Assembly: GCF_013260645.1 (NCBI RefSeq)
Contig: NZ_CP053921.1
Coordinates: forward strand, 1,178,001 to 1,242,000
From: Erythrobacter mangrovi
GTDB lineage: Bacteria > Pseudomonadota > Alphaproteobacteria > Sphingomonadales > Sphingomonadaceae
Direction of reading: 5' to 3'
Length of the DNA: 64,000 nucleotides
In this document: piece by piece, positions 53,492 to 63,068 of the stretch
Layout: every line of letters starts with the position of its first letter
Numbering within the stretch: the first letter of the stretch is position 1
The notes under the pieces: generated by a model
The model's input: only the letters and a program-made list of their open reading frames with translations
Database searches by the model: none
Told to the model about the DNA's origin: nothing
Program-made: the position numbers and the translations under genes

Positions 53492-54922
53492 ATGAAACTT
53501 GCCAGTACCGCCATTGCCTTGTCGCTGATTGCCACTCCGCTTGCCGCACAACAGGCCGACCCCTTGGCAGAGGTGGCGGTGCAGGGCGATCGCACCGCAC
53601 GCGTCGCCAAGCAGATCTGGGATTGGGCAGAGCTTGGCTACCAGGAGGGCCGCTCTTCCGGCCTGCTGCAGGACGAATTGGAGAGCGAAGGCTTTGCCGT
53701 CACCGCGGGCGTTGCCGGCATTCCGACTGCGTTCGTGGCCGAATGGAGATCGAAGGGGGACAAGGATGGTCCGGTCATCGCGATCCTCGCCGAATATGAC
53801 GCCCTGCCGGGAATCACCCAGTCCACTTCCGCGACTCGCGATCCGGTCGCGGACAAGCACGCCGGGCATGCCTGTGGTCACAACCTGTTCGGCGCCGGGT
53901 CCCTGACTGCGGCGATCGCGGTGAAGCGCTGGCTCGAGAAGACGGGGACGCCGGGCACGATCCGCCTCTACGGCACCCCGGCGGAGGAAGGCGGTTCGGG
54001 CAAGGTCTACATGACCCGTGCGGGGCTGTTCGAAGACGTCGATTTCGCGATCAACTGGCATCCGGACAGCATCAACAGCGCCGCAGCGGAAACCAGCCTT
54101 GCCAATCGTTCGGCCAAGTTCCGCTTCCACGGCGTATCAGCCCATGCTGCCGGCGCTCCGGAGCGCGGGCGCAGCGCGCTCGACGGGGTCGAGGCGATGA
54201 ACATGATGGTCAACCTGATGCGCGAACACACCGATATGAACACGCGCATCCACTACGTCATCACCAGCGGCGGGTCGGCGCCCAATGTCGTTCCCGATTT
54301 CGCCGAGGTCTTCTACTACGTCCGTCATTCGGATGCCGATGAGGTCCGGGCGCTGTGGACCCGGCTGGAAGCCGCGGCCAAGGGCGCGGCGCTGGGCACC
54401 GGGACCGAAGTCGATTGGGAAATCATCCATGGCAACAATTCGCTGCTGCCGATCGAAGCGCTGGCCAAGGTGATGGATGCCAAGCTGCGCAGCCTCGGCG
54501 GTATCGAATACACGGCAGAGGAAAAGGCCTTCGCCGAACAGATAGCCAAGAGCTTCGGAGATCGTGCGGTGCCGGTCGAGAATGCGGCGACAATCCAACC
54601 CTATGGCAAGTCGTTGGGCTACGGGTCGACCGATGTCGGTGATGTGTCCTGGGCGACGCCCACCGTCGGTCTCAACACCGCGACATGGGTGCCCGGCACC
54701 AGCGCGCATAGTTGGCAGGCGGTCGCGGCGAGCGGATCTTCGATCGGTTTCAAGGGTGCGCAGCTGGCCGCCAAGGCGATGACGCTGATGGCCGTCGAGC
54801 TGTACACCAATCCCGAACTGCGCACTGCCGCGCGGGCAGAATTCGATGCAGCGCGTGGGCCCAACTACCGTTACGAATCGCTGCTGGGCGACCGCGACCC
54901 GCCGCTCGATTATCGCAAATAG
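53492..54922 (+). CDS. Exported M20-family amidohydrolase (AbgB/IAA-hydrolase-like)
   Basis: 476 residues from ATG 53492 (GGGAGAT upstream). Signal peptide IALSLIATPLAAQQ. Metal-site motifs of the M20/amidohydrolase group: ILAEYDALPG, the CGH in GHACGHNLFGAG, and GTPAEEGGSGK with the catalytic Glu pair; dimerisation domain with SAHAAGAPERGRSALD. Relatives such as AbgB cleave p-aminobenzoyl-glutamate; others remove amino acids from auxin conjugates. Exported location is unusual for AbgB. Divergent from the small membrane protein gene. Confidence 0.92.
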   Translation: MKLASTAIALSLIATPLAAQQADPLAEVAVQGDRTARVAKQIWDWAELGYQEGRSSGLLQDELESEGFAVTAGVAGIPTAFVAEWRSKGDKDGPVIAILAEYDALPGITQSTSATRDPVADKHAGHACGHNLFGAGSLTAAIAVKRWLEKTGTPGTIRLYGTPAEEGGSGKVYMTRAGLFEDVDFAINWHPDSINSAAAETSLANRSAKFRFHGVSAHAAGAPERGRSALDGVEAMNMMVNLMREHTDMNTRIHYVITSGGSAPNVVPDFAEVFYYVRHSDADEVRALWTRLEAAAKGAALGTGTEVDWEIIHGNNSLLPIEALAKVMDAKLRSLGGIEYTAEEKAFAEQIAKSFGDRAVPVENAATIQPYGKSLGYGSTDVGDVSWATPTVGLNTATWVPGTSAHSWQAVAASGSSIGFKGAQLAAKAMTLMAVELYTNPELRTAARAEFDAARGPNYRYESLLGDRDPPLDYRK

Positions 54923-55363
54923 TCAGCCGCGTGCGCGGGCGGCGAGCATGTCCATGGCCGGGCGGACCGGGCTGACATCGTAGCCAGCCGCCTGCGCTGC
55001 GGCAGCGATCGAGTCGGGATCGCCGCCCTCGCCGGCCTGCGCCAGCGACCAAAGCAGCGTGGAACGCGTGCCCGACCGGCAGAAGCCTAGCACCGGACCG
55101 GTGGTTTTCGCGAGGGCTTCGGTGAGCGCCGCCACCTGCGGTTCGCTGAAACCGGCCGAGGTCACCGGAATGGCGACATAGTCCATCCCTGCTGCCCGTG
55201 CGGCCGCCTCGATCTCCGCGCCTTCGGGCTGGTCGGGTGCTTCGCCGTCGGGCCGGTTGTTGATCACCAGCGTCACCCCCATGGCTGCCGCTTCGGCAAT
55301 ATCTTCGACCGAGACTTGCGGGCTGGCAAAGAAACTGTCGGACAGCTTGCGAAAATCGCTCAT
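54923..55363 (-). CDS. TIGR01244-type phosphatase/sulfurtransferase-like protein
   Basis: 146 residues from ATG 55363 with GTGGAGAAG upstream; the longer 55501 start is rejected. Sequence LVINNRPDGEAPDQP and the catalytic loop FCRSGTRSTLLW define the DUF442/TIGR01244 family (also the N-terminal part of BlhA-type fusions), a CX5R dual-specificity phosphatase-like fold. Biochemical role is uncertain; some members are linked to sulfide oxidation. Convergent with the amidohydrolase gene with no gap. Confidence 0.88.
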   Translation of the reverse strand: MSDFRKLSDSFFASPQVSVEDIAEAAAMGVTLVINNRPDGEAPDQPEGAEIEAAARAAGMDYVAIPVTSAGFSEPQVAALTEALAKTTGPVLGFCRSGTRSTLLWSLAQAGEGGDPDSIAAAAQAAGYDVSPVRPAMDMLAARARG

Positions 55364-55469
55364 GCGGCTTCTCCACGGGGCTGAGGCGCGGCAGTGGCCT
55401 CCGGGTGCGATCGCCTTGCCAATTCGTGATGATGCACGCAAGCGAAAGGAAGCAAGGCCGCGCTTGGCG

Positions 55470-55484
55470 AAAATGTCACATTTT
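55470..55484. promoter_or_regulatory. 15-bp palindrome between the TIGR01244 and cold-shock genes
   Basis: AAAATGTCACATTTT, perfect 7-bp arms around one base, in the divergent gap. A GTCACA inside it recurs at 55488-55493. It looks like a dimeric repressor site; no regulator is identified. Confidence 0.4.
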
Positions 55485-55659
55485 TGCGTCACAGGCGGCA
55501 TGTCTGCTAAATCATTCGCGCGCGACGTCGTTTCGCGCTATGACCTTGCGAAGATGAGGCTGTTTGCGCGAGTTGTGCGGCAGCCACTGCCCGGCGCGTC
55601 CTGCAGCCCCCGCGCATGGCAGATCGAACAATGGGCGGCACGAAGGTACTATTCGAGTT

Positions 55660-56427
55660 ATGGGTTACGACAGAGGGCGCCGTCGCGGACGGGACAAGCG
55701 CGACGGTTTCGGGGAGGACGGTTTCGACCCATTCGGTGGACCGCCCGCGGACTTTGCTCCGCACAATACATTTCGTGACGACCGCGGTGGCGGTGATCGC
55801 TTCGGCGGTGGTGGCGACCGTTTCGGCGGCGGCAATCGCGGCGGTGGCGGTGGCGGCGGCTTCGGCGGCGGCCCTCGTGGCGGCGGCGGCGGCGGCGGCG
55901 GCGGTTTCAACCGCATGCCGGCCCAGGTCGTGGGCACCGGCAAGGGCACGGTGAAGTTCTTCAACGGCCAGAAGGGATTCGGCTTTATCCAGCAGGATAG
56001 CGGTGGCGAGGACGTTTTTGTCCACATCAGCGCTGTCGAGCGGGCCGGCCTCGAGGGACTTGCCGAAGGGCAGGAGCTCGAGTTCAACCTCGTCGATCGC
56101 GGTGGCAAGGTTTCGGCGCAGGACCTGCAGGTCGTCGGCGATGTCATCCCCGTACAGCAGCGCGCTGGCGGCGGTGAGCGCGAAGCTGCTCCGCGCCGCG
56201 AACTGACCGGCGAGAAGGCGACGGGGACGGTGAAGTTCTTCAATTCGATGAAGGGCTTCGGCTTCCTCACTCGTGACGATGGCCAGCCGGACGCATTCGT
56301 TCACATCAGCGCTGTCGAGCGGTCGGGCCTGTCCGGACTGAACGAAGGCGAACGCTACGAGTTCGATCTCGAAGTCGACCGACGAGGCAAGTATTCGGCG
56401 GTCAACCTCGTTCCCGCATCGGAGTGA
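55660..56427 (+). CDS. Cold-shock protein with RGG/Gly-rich N-terminus and two CSDs
   Basis: 255 residues. The first 80 are Gly/Arg/Asp/Phe rich with many GG and RGG repeats ([17 protein letters not shown]). Two cold-shock domains follow: CSD1 at about 94-160 ([23 protein letters not shown]) and CSD2 at about 186-253 ([23 protein letters not shown]), both with RNP1/RNP2 motifs. Expected to bind single-stranded RNA as a chaperone; the Gly-rich tail may drive phase separation or protein contact (inference). No convincing ribosome site is seen, and the start is chosen by frame. Confidence 0.9.
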   Translation: MGYDRGRRRGRDKRDGFGEDGFDPFGGPPADFAPHNTFRDDRGGGDRFGGGGDRFGGGNRGGGGGGGFGGGPRGGGGGGGGGFNRMPAQVVGTGKGTVKFFNGQKGFGFIQQDSGGEDVFVHISAVERAGLEGLAEGQELEFNLVDRGGKVSAQDLQVVGDVIPVQQRAGGGEREAAPRRELTGEKATGTVKFFNSMKGFGFLTRDDGQPDAFVHISAVERSGLSGLNEGERYEFDLEVDRRGKYSAVNLVPASE

Positions 56428-56492
56428 GGCGGCAGACCGCGATCCGGTTTGACCCGGGACGCGAGACGCAATAGATCGCTGGCAAACACGCG

Positions 56493-56523
56493 AATGGCGG
56501 TTCCTTGGGGACCGCCATTTGTC
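56493..56523 (+). terminator. Terminator after the cold-shock gene
   Basis: AATGGCGGT pairs with ACCGCCATT with further GG/CC pairing, then TTTGTCTTT. Placed about 65 bases past the cold-shock stop and just before argD. Confidence 0.85.
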
Positions 56524-56565
56524 TTTGACCCTAAATGCCTTTTCGCGAATCCCCTGGGAGGAACC

Positions 56566-57750
56566 ATGTCGATTACACCGCTGATGCCCGTCTATCCCCG
56601 TTGCGGGGTGCGCCCGGTCAAGGGAGAGCATTGCCACCTGATCGACGAGGACGGCACCCGCTACCTCGACTTCGCCAGCGGCATCGCGGTCAACCTGCTC
56701 GGCCACAGCCACAAGGGCCTGATCGGCGCGATCCAGAAGCAGGCCGAGACGCTGATGCACGTCTCGAACCTCTATGGCAGCCCGCAGGGCGAGGCGCTGG
56801 CCCAGCGCCTGGTCGACAAGACCTTTGCCGATACGGTGTTCTTCACCAATTCGGGCGCCGAGGCAGTCGAATGCGCGATCAAGACCGCGCGCGCCTATCA
56901 CCAGCATGTCGGCAATGACGACAAGTTCGAGCTGATCACCTTCACCAACGCCTTCCACGGCCGCACGATGGCAACCATCAGCGCTTCGAACCAGGAGAAG
57001 ATGCACAAGGGCTTCATGCCCCTGCTCGCCGGGTTCAAATATGCCGAGTTCGACGATCTCGAAAGCGCTAAGGCGCAGATGGGCCCGAACACTGCGGGCT
57101 TCCTGGTCGAACCGATCCAGGGCGAGGGCGGCATCCGTCCGGGTTCGGAAGAGTTCATTCGCGGCCTGCGCCAGCTCGCCGACGAAAACGACCTGATGCT
57201 GGTGTTCGACGAGGTCCAGTGCGGCGTTGCCCGCACCGGCAAGCTCTACGCCTACGAACACTACGGTATCGAACCGGACATCATGGCCACTGCCAAGGGT
57301 ATCGGCGGCGGCTTCCCGCTAGGCGCCTGTCTCGCGACCGAGAAGGCCGCGCGCGGCATGGGTTTTGGCACGCATGGCTCGACCTATGGCGGCAACCCGC
57401 TGGCGATGGCCGCGGGCATGGCGGTGATGGATGCCGTCGCCAACGACGAATTCCTCGCCGAAGTGACGGAGAAGGGCGAGCGCCTGCGCACCCGCCTTGA
57501 ACAGTTCATCGGCAATTACCCCGAACTGTTCGAACTGGTCCGCGGCAAGGGCCTGATGCTCGGCCTCAAGATGAAGGTCGAAAGCCGGCCCTTCTTCGTC
57601 CACCTGCGCGACAATCACCAGCTGCTGACCGTGGCGGCCGGCGATAACACGCTGCGCGTCCTGCCGCCGCTGGTGGCGGGCGACGCCGAGTTCGACGAAT
57701 TCTTCGACAAGCTCTCCGCCGGTGCGGCGAGCTTCGATCCGGGGGCCTGA
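56566..57750 (+). CDS. argD: Acetylornithine aminotransferase
   Basis: 394 residues from ATG 56566 (GGGAGGA upstream). Class III PLP aminotransferase: [39 protein letters not shown] and the PLP lysine in [15 protein letters not shown]. Catalyses the transamination step of arginine synthesis, and in some bacteria also succinyl-diaminopimelate. argF follows 2 bases after its stop, as in many arg operons. Confidence 0.95.
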   Translation: MSITPLMPVYPRCGVRPVKGEHCHLIDEDGTRYLDFASGIAVNLLGHSHKGLIGAIQKQAETLMHVSNLYGSPQGEALAQRLVDKTFADTVFFTNSGAEAVECAIKTARAYHQHVGNDDKFELITFTNAFHGRTMATISASNQEKMHKGFMPLLAGFKYAEFDDLESAKAQMGPNTAGFLVEPIQGEGGIRPGSEEFIRGLRQLADENDLMLVFDEVQCGVARTGKLYAYEHYGIEPDIMATAKGIGGGFPLGACLATEKAARGMGFGTHGSTYGGNPLAMAAGMAVMDAVANDEFLAEVTEKGERLRTRLEQFIGNYPELFELVRGKGLMLGLKMKVESRPFFVHLRDNHQLLTVAAGDNTLRVLPPLVAGDAEFDEFFDKLSAGAASFDPGA

Positions 57751-57752
57751 CG

Positions 57753-58712
57753 ATGAGCGGCGGTGACGCGCTCGACCTGGCCCCGGCGGTGAGGAACTTC
57801 CTCGACCTGTCGGACGCGGGCGGGGATACGATCGCCGCCATGCTCGCCGATGCGCAGGACCGCAAGGCGGCGCGTGCCGGCTGGCCAAAGGGACGGCCTG
57901 ATTCGGACGCCCCGCTGGCCGGTCACGTGCTGGCGATGATCTTCGAGAAGAACTCGACCCGCACGCGGGTGAGCTTCGACATCGCCATGCGCCAGCTTGG
58001 GGGCAGCTCGCTGATCCTCGATTCGGGAACCAGCCAGCTTGGCCGGGGTGAAAGCATCGCGGACACCGCGCGCGTGCTCAGCCGCATGGTCGATGCGATC
58101 ATGATTCGCACCGACGACCATGCCAAGGCCGAGGAACTGGCGCATTACGCGCATGTGCCCGTCATCAACGGGCTCACCGACCGGTCGCATCCCTGCCAGA
58201 TCGTCGCCGATCTGCTGACCATGGTCGAACAGGGCAAGGCGCTTCCTGGCCTCGAGGTCGCCTGGCTGGGTGATGGCAACAATGTGCTGCACTCGATCCT
58301 CGAGGCGGCCGGTATCTTCAAGTTCAACGTCCGCGTCGGCACGCCGCAGGGGTATGAACCCGATGCGGAGTTCGTCGCCATGGCGCGGGCCGGCGGGGCG
58401 CGAGTCACCTTGACCCAGGACGCCGCCGAAGCGGCCGCAGGTGCCGACATCGTCGTGACCGACACCTGGGTTTCGATGGGGCAGGAGCATGTGCATAACA
58501 AGCTCGCCGCGATGGAGCCCTTCCGCGTCGATGCGAAGCTGATGGCTCGCGCCAATCCCGATGCGCGCTTCCTCCACTGCCTGCCCGCCCATATCGGTGA
58601 CGAGGTCAGCGAAGAGGTGTTCGAGAGCGAGCAATCGGTTGTTTTCGATGAAGCCGAGAACCGGATTCACGCGCAGAAATCGGTGCTGCTGTGGTGTTTC
58701 GGCAAGCTCTGA
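57753..58712 (+). CDS. argF: Ornithine carbamoyltransferase
   Basis: 319 residues. Carbamoyl-phosphate motif [27 protein letters not shown] and C-terminal [11 protein letters not shown] with the catalytic Cys loop. Makes citrulline from ornithine. The N-terminus has a slightly unusual [18 protein letters not shown] extension before the classical start of the fold. Adjacent to argD and hslO, so a three-gene transcript is plausible. Confidence 0.97.
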   Translation: MSGGDALDLAPAVRNFLDLSDAGGDTIAAMLADAQDRKAARAGWPKGRPDSDAPLAGHVLAMIFEKNSTRTRVSFDIAMRQLGGSSLILDSGTSQLGRGESIADTARVLSRMVDAIMIRTDDHAKAEELAHYAHVPVINGLTDRSHPCQIVADLLTMVEQGKALPGLEVAWLGDGNNVLHSILEAAGIFKFNVRVGTPQGYEPDAEFVAMARAGGARVTLTQDAAEAAAGADIVVTDTWVSMGQEHVHNKLAAMEPFRVDAKLMARANPDARFLHCLPAHIGDEVSEEVFESEQSVVFDEAENRIHAQKSVLLWCFGKL

Positions 58713-58746
58713 AACACCCCTAACAATCGCGCTTGCCTTGCCCCAT

Positions 58747-59661
58747 ATGGCGGCGATGACTGATTCCGAGCACAATCCCGCCGAAACCTATTCGGAGCGC
58801 CTGCTGGGCTTCACCATCCCCTCGCGGAATGCGCGGGGGCGGCTGGTGCGGCTCGACCGGACGCTCGATGCGATCCTGTCGGCGCACGACTATCCCGCCC
58901 CAATCACTCACCTGCTGGCCGAGGCGCTGGTCCTGGCTACCCTGATGGGCGGCCTGCTCAAGGACGGGGGATCGCAGGTCACGATGCAGGCGCAGACTGA
59001 AGCGGGCGCGGTCAAGCTGCTCGTCTGCGACTACAAGGACGGCGACCTGCGCGGCTATGTCGACTTTGATGCCGATGCGCTGGCCGAGCTGGGTGCCAAC
59101 CCCTCGCTGTTCGCGCTGTTCGGCAAGGGTTATCTTGCGATCACCTTCGACATGGCAAAGGGCAAGGGCCGCTATCAGGGCATCGTCCCGCTGGAGGGCG
59201 GGAGCCTTTCCGAAGCGTGCGAGAACTACTTCTTCCAGTCGGAGCAGGTGCCGACACTGATTCGCTGTGCCGTACGCTCGGACGGCAGTGCCTGCGTAGC
59301 CGCGGGCCAGCTGGTCCAGCACCTGCCCGATGGCGAGGAAGGGCGCGAACGCCTGCATGCCCGGCTCGACCATCCAGAATGGGAGCACGTCGCAGTCTTG
59401 GCGGGGTCACTCCGCCATGACGAACTGCTCGATCCCGAGCTTTCGCTCGAAGCGATCACCTGGCGCCTGTTCCACGAGGAAGAGCAGGTCAGGGTGCAGC
59501 CCGGCTCGGCGATCGAGCGTGGGTGCCGTTGCACGGTCGAGCATTACCGCCAGGTCATCGCCCGTTTCCCGGAGGAAGATCGCGCCGACATGCGCAATGA
59601 AGCCGGGGAAATCGTCGTCGATTGCGCCTTCTGCTCGAAGCAGTTCACCATCGCCGCGTAA
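58747..59661 (+). CDS. hslO: Hsp33 redox-regulated chaperone
   Basis: 304 residues from ATG 58747 (58756 also possible). N-terminal chaperone domain and the C-terminal zinc switch: GCRCTV and CAFCSK form the C-x-C ... C-x-x-C set that releases Zn on oxidation. Protects unfolded proteins during oxidative and heat stress. Located 34 bases after argF; no strong ribosome site. Confidence 0.96.
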   Translation: MAAMTDSEHNPAETYSERLLGFTIPSRNARGRLVRLDRTLDAILSAHDYPAPITHLLAEALVLATLMGGLLKDGGSQVTMQAQTEAGAVKLLVCDYKDGDLRGYVDFDADALAELGANPSLFALFGKGYLAITFDMAKGKGRYQGIVPLEGGSLSEACENYFFQSEQVPTLIRCAVRSDGSACVAAGQLVQHLPDGEEGRERLHARLDHPEWEHVAVLAGSLRHDELLDPELSLEAITWRLFHEEEQVRVQPGSAIERGCRCTVEHYRQVIARFPEEDRADMRNEAGEIVVDCAFCSKQFTIAA

Positions 59662-59764
59662 CGGTGTGTCGATGTTATACAACGGTTAATCGCAGATTTG
59701 CTCTATTGGAAGCGAATCACGGAGGCGACTGAAGCTGTTGGTACGCGAAAGGTTTGTGAAGGAA

Positions 59765-60160
59765 ATGAGCCGCAAGGGAATGCTTATGGTGCTTGCAACG
59801 CCGCTCTTGGCGCTTGCGGTGCCTGTGCTCGCCCAGGCCTCGCTGGCCATGCTCGATTCGCTCGACAAGGGCGGATGGGAGCTTCGCTATCGCGACGGCA
59901 CGGCGATGCGCAAGGTATGCGTCAAGACGGGGCGTGAGTTCATCCAGCTGCGCCACACCGATTCCGGCTGCAACCGCTTCGTGGTCGAAGACGGCACCAA
60001 TGAGGTGACCGTACAATATACCTGCCGCGGCAATGGCTACGGGCGAACGAACATCCGCAAGGAAAGCGGCATCCTCGTCCAGATCGACAGCCAGGGCATC
60101 GCCGATGGCAAGCCCTTCCAGTTTTCGGCCGAAGGTCGCCGCTCGGGATCGTGCAGCTGA
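59765..60160 (+). CDS. Small exported protein of unknown function
   Basis: 131 residues from ATG 59765; earlier GTG/TTG or later ATG (59780) starts cannot be excluded. Signal peptide LMVLATPLLALAVPVLAQA. The mature region has regularly spaced Cys (RKVCVKT, SGCNRF, QYTCRGN, SGSC) that could form disulfides, and the fold resembles DUF3617-like periplasmic proteins. Function unknown. Stands alone between hslO and queC. Confidence 0.75.
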   Translation: MSRKGMLMVLATPLLALAVPVLAQASLAMLDSLDKGGWELRYRDGTAMRKVCVKTGREFIQLRHTDSGCNRFVVEDGTNEVTVQYTCRGNGYGRTNIRKESGILVQIDSQGIADGKPFQFSAEGRRSGSCS

Positions 60161-60163
60161 CGG

Positions 60164-60195
60164 TTGCCGCTCATCGCGTTCCGTCCTAGCGGCAA
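60164..60195 (+). other. Hairpin directly before the queC start
   Basis: TTGCCGCT / AGCGGCAA, 8-bp perfect stem with a 16-base loop, ending 3 bases before the queC ATG. No Shine-Dalgarno is visible between it and the ATG, so the structure could control queC translation. It does not match a preQ1-I riboswitch by eye. Confidence 0.45.
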
Positions 60196-60198
60196 GCC

Positions 60199-60915
60199 AT
60201 GACGAATGACGACAAGGCGCAGCCCGGCCCGGCGGTCGTGCTGCTTTCAGGCGGGCTCGATTCGATGGTCACCGCGGCGATTGCGCGCGAACGCGGCCAT
60301 GCGCTCCACGCGCTGAGCATCGACTATGGCCAGCGTCACCGCCGCGAACTTGAGTCGGCGCAGGCGATTGCGGAACGGTTGGGGGTGGAACGCCATGTGA
60401 TGCTGCCGCTCGACCTGCGGCGGTTCGGTGGCTCGGCGCTGACCGATGATATCGACGTCCCGAAGTCCGGGGTCGGCAGCGATATTCCGGTGACCTATGT
60501 CCCGGCCCGCAATCTCGTCTTCCTTGCGCTCACCACGGCCCTTGCCGAGAGTTCGGGCTCGCGCGACATCTTCATCGGGGTCAATGCACTCGACTATTCG
60601 GGTTACCCCGACTGTCGGCCTGAATTCATCGCGAGCTTTGCCGAAACTGCGCGACTTGGGACCAAGCAAGGGGTCGAGGGTGCGCCCTTCACGATCCACG
60701 CACCACTGCAGCACATGACCAAGGCGGATATTGCGCGCGAGTGCCACCGGCTCGGGCTCGATCCGGCGTGGAGCTGGTCCTGCTATGATCCCTTGCCGGA
60801 TGGGACCGCCTGCGGAGCCTGCGATTCCTGTCGTTTGCGGCGAAAGGGGTTTGACGAAGCGGGGCTTATCGATACGACACGTTACGCAGAAGGAATGCCT
60901 TCGCTAACGGAGTAG
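60199..60915 (+). CDS. queC: 7-cyano-7-deazaguanine synthase
   Basis: 238 residues. PP-loop LLSGGLDSMVT at the N-terminus, and the C-terminal zinc site CYDPLPDGTACGACDSCRLR. Converts 7-carboxy-7-deazaguanine to preQ0 for queuosine tRNA modification. No queD, queE or queF in the window. The MFS gene starts 4 bases after its stop. Confidence 0.96.
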   Translation: MTNDDKAQPGPAVVLLSGGLDSMVTAAIARERGHALHALSIDYGQRHRRELESAQAIAERLGVERHVMLPLDLRRFGGSALTDDIDVPKSGVGSDIPVTYVPARNLVFLALTTALAESSGSRDIFIGVNALDYSGYPDCRPEFIASFAETARLGTKQGVEGAPFTIHAPLQHMTKADIARECHRLGLDPAWSWSCYDPLPDGTACGACDSCRLRRKGFDEAGLIDTTRYAEGMPSLTE

Positions 60916-60919
60916 GGAT

Positions 60920-62488
60920 TTGACCGAGACGACCGACGCCGCCGCGCAGGCAGACCTTCCGGCAGCAGCGGTGGGGGACAAGGTTCCAGCCTATAGCTGG
61001 TATGTCCTTTTCACACTTGTCGTTGTTTACATCCTCAATTTCATCGACCGACAGATCCTTTCGATCCTTGCGGTCGACATCAAACGGGACCTCGGCCTCA
61101 CCGATGGCCAGCTTGGCTTCCTCGGCGGCGCGGCCTTTGCGGTGTTCTACGCCCTGTTCGGGGTGCCGCTCGGCAGGCTGGCCGATCGCTGGCACCGGGT
61201 CCGGCTGCTGACGATCGGGCTTGCCTTGTGGTCGGCGATGACCGCCGCCTCCGGCCTGGCGCGAAACTATCTGACGCTATCCTTGGCACGCATGGGCGTT
61301 GGCGTTGGCGAAGCAACGGCCAGTCCCACCGCCTATTCGCTGATCTCGGACTATTTCCCCGCCAAGAAACGCGCGACCGCGCTCGCGATCTACTCATCCG
61401 GCCTTTACCTGGGCGGCGGTGTGTCGCTGCTGATCGGTGCGAAGATCTCGCTGGTTTGGGATACCGCTTATCCCGGCGGCGGAATCGGCGGACTGGTCGG
61501 CTGGCAGGCCGCCTTCCTGGCGGTGGGTCTCCCGGGGATCTTGATGGCGATCTGGGTTGCCACCCTGCGCGAGCCGGAGCGCCCGCCTGAGGAGCATTCG
61601 ACGGGCCGCCATCCCCTGCGCGACTTCTTCGTCGACCTGTCGATGCTGCTGCCGCCCTTCACCCTGGTTCATGCAGCACGGCGTGGGATGAAGGCGCTTG
61701 TGGCCAATATTGCCTTCGCTGCCGCGATGGTTGCAGCGGCCATTTTGATGATCGGAATTACGGGCAACACCCCCCAGTGGTCGGCAATGGCTTTCGGCTA
61801 TTACGCGGTGTTTTCATGGGCCGGTACGCTCAAACAGCACGATCCCGCCACCTTTAGGCTGATTTGGGGCACTCCGGCATTCATCTGCACCGCGCTGGGT
61901 TACGGGCTGGTCTCGCTCGGCGCCTATGCGCTCGCCTTCTGGGCGGCCCCCTATGCCGAGATCGTGCTCAAGCTGCCGAAAGAGGAGCTGGCCTTTATCC
62001 TGGGTGCCAATGGCGCAGCCTCCGGCTTCCTTGGCGTGATCCTCGGGGGACGGCTGTCGGACGCCCTTCGCCAGCGCCATCCGTCGGGGCGGATCCTTAT
62101 GATCATGTTCGGCATCCTTGCGCCGATCATTCCGATCTGGGTGGGTTTCACCACCGAGGATGCCACGGTGTTTTACGTGATGAATTTCCTGGCTGGCCTG
62201 TTTGCCGCCACTGCCTTGGGCGCGGCAGCTGCGACTACGCAGGACCTGGTGCTTCCGCGCATGCGGGGTACGGCCACGGCCTCGTTCTTCCTCGCCACGA
62301 CATTGGTCGGGCTGGCGGTCGGCCCCTATATGGTCGGCCAGATTTCCGAACTGACTGGCAGTATGCGGATCGGGGTTTTATCGCTGATCGCGGTCGCACC
62401 GATATCGTTGGGCTTGCTCATCTGGGCCTACCGCGCCCTTCCGGAAGCCGAAGCCACGATCGAGGAGCGCGCCCGGGCCGCAGGTTGA
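60920..62488 (+). CDS. MFS transporter (spinster-like)
   Basis: 522 residues from TTG 60920. About twelve membrane helices; the MFS signature GVPLGRLADRWHRVR lies between helices 2 and 3. N-terminal NFIDRQILSILAVDIKRDLGLTDGQLGFLGG is characteristic of the spinster-like/permease group found in Sphingomonadales. Substrate unknown; a carboxylate or lipid-like compound is possible. Convergent with sodC. Confidence 0.9.
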   Translation: MTETTDAAAQADLPAAAVGDKVPAYSWYVLFTLVVVYILNFIDRQILSILAVDIKRDLGLTDGQLGFLGGAAFAVFYALFGVPLGRLADRWHRVRLLTIGLALWSAMTAASGLARNYLTLSLARMGVGVGEATASPTAYSLISDYFPAKKRATALAIYSSGLYLGGGVSLLIGAKISLVWDTAYPGGGIGGLVGWQAAFLAVGLPGILMAIWVATLREPERPPEEHSTGRHPLRDFFVDLSMLLPPFTLVHAARRGMKALVANIAFAAAMVAAAILMIGITGNTPQWSAMAFGYYAVFSWAGTLKQHDPATFRLIWGTPAFICTALGYGLVSLGAYALAFWAAPYAEIVLKLPKEELAFILGANGAASGFLGVILGGRLSDALRQRHPSGRILMIMFGILAPIIPIWVGFTTEDATVFYVMNFLAGLFAATALGAAAATTQDLVLPRMRGTATASFFLATTLVGLAVGPYMVGQISELTGSMRIGVLSLIAVAPISLGLLIWAYRALPEAEATIEERARAAG

Positions 62489-62498
62489 CCGGTATCGG

Positions 62499-63029
62499 TC
62501 AGCTCGACGGGTTCAGGACACCGCAAGCGATCCTGGCGCCTGCGTTCCCTGAGGGATCGCTGCGGTAGTCGTCGGGCCCCGCGTGGATCACGACGGCGGT
62601 ACCGTCGGCGTCGAAGATCCTTGGCAGGAGTGTGCTGGCGTCTCCGGTGAGGTCGGCAACCAGCGAACCGGTCCGGTTACTGGCGACTACCAGGTTGGGC
62701 AGGTCGCCGAGGTGTTTGCCGCCTTCGGCTAGCGATCCGTGATGCCTTCCGTCAGGATTGAGATGTCCCCCGGCGCTGCCGAAATCGGGTGCCGTGCAGC
62801 TGCCCGTCGTGTGCAGGTGGAAGCCGTGCTCTCCGGCAGGTATGCCGACCACCGCGACAACCAGTGATAAGGTGGACCCGGTCTGGACCAGATGGACATT
62901 GCCCGTCGGCAGCCCGTCGGAAGTTCGCAACGCCGCTTCGCCGACGCGCGTGTCAGGCAGGGCGTCGACAGTGGTGCAGGCGCCTGCGAGCAAGGCAATG
63001 AACGGGACAAGGGCAAGCTGGGCACGCAT
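62499..63029 (-). CDS. sodC: Cu/Zn superoxide dismutase lipoprotein
   Basis: 176 residues. Lipobox LAGAC gives a lipid-anchored periplasmic enzyme. Copper ligands in HGFHLHTTG, zinc/bridging ligands in SAGGHLNPDGRHHG and LAEGGKHLGDLPNL, and the active-site Arg in SGNAGARIACGV. Converts superoxide to hydrogen peroxide in the periplasm. Separated from the downstream-on-map OmpA gene by that gene's terminator (63069-63097). Confidence 0.95.
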   Translation of the reverse strand: MRAQLALVPFIALLAGACTTVDALPDTRVGEAALRTSDGLPTGNVHLVQTGSTLSLVVAVVGIPAGEHGFHLHTTGSCTAPDFGSAGGHLNPDGRHHGSLAEGGKHLGDLPNLVVASNRTGSLVADLTGDASTLLPRIFDADGTAVVIHAGPDDYRSDPSGNAGARIACGVLNPSS

Positions 63030-63068
63030 GGCGGGTCTCCACGATTATGTCGGTTTCGTTCAACCAAT

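Noticed and set aside
55800..55915. GGC repeats as a tandem repeat locus
   Set aside because: They encode the Gly-rich tail of the cold-shock protein; a coding explanation suffices.
60164..60198. preQ1-I riboswitch before queC
   Set aside because: No A-rich tail pseudoknot; only a simple stem is present.
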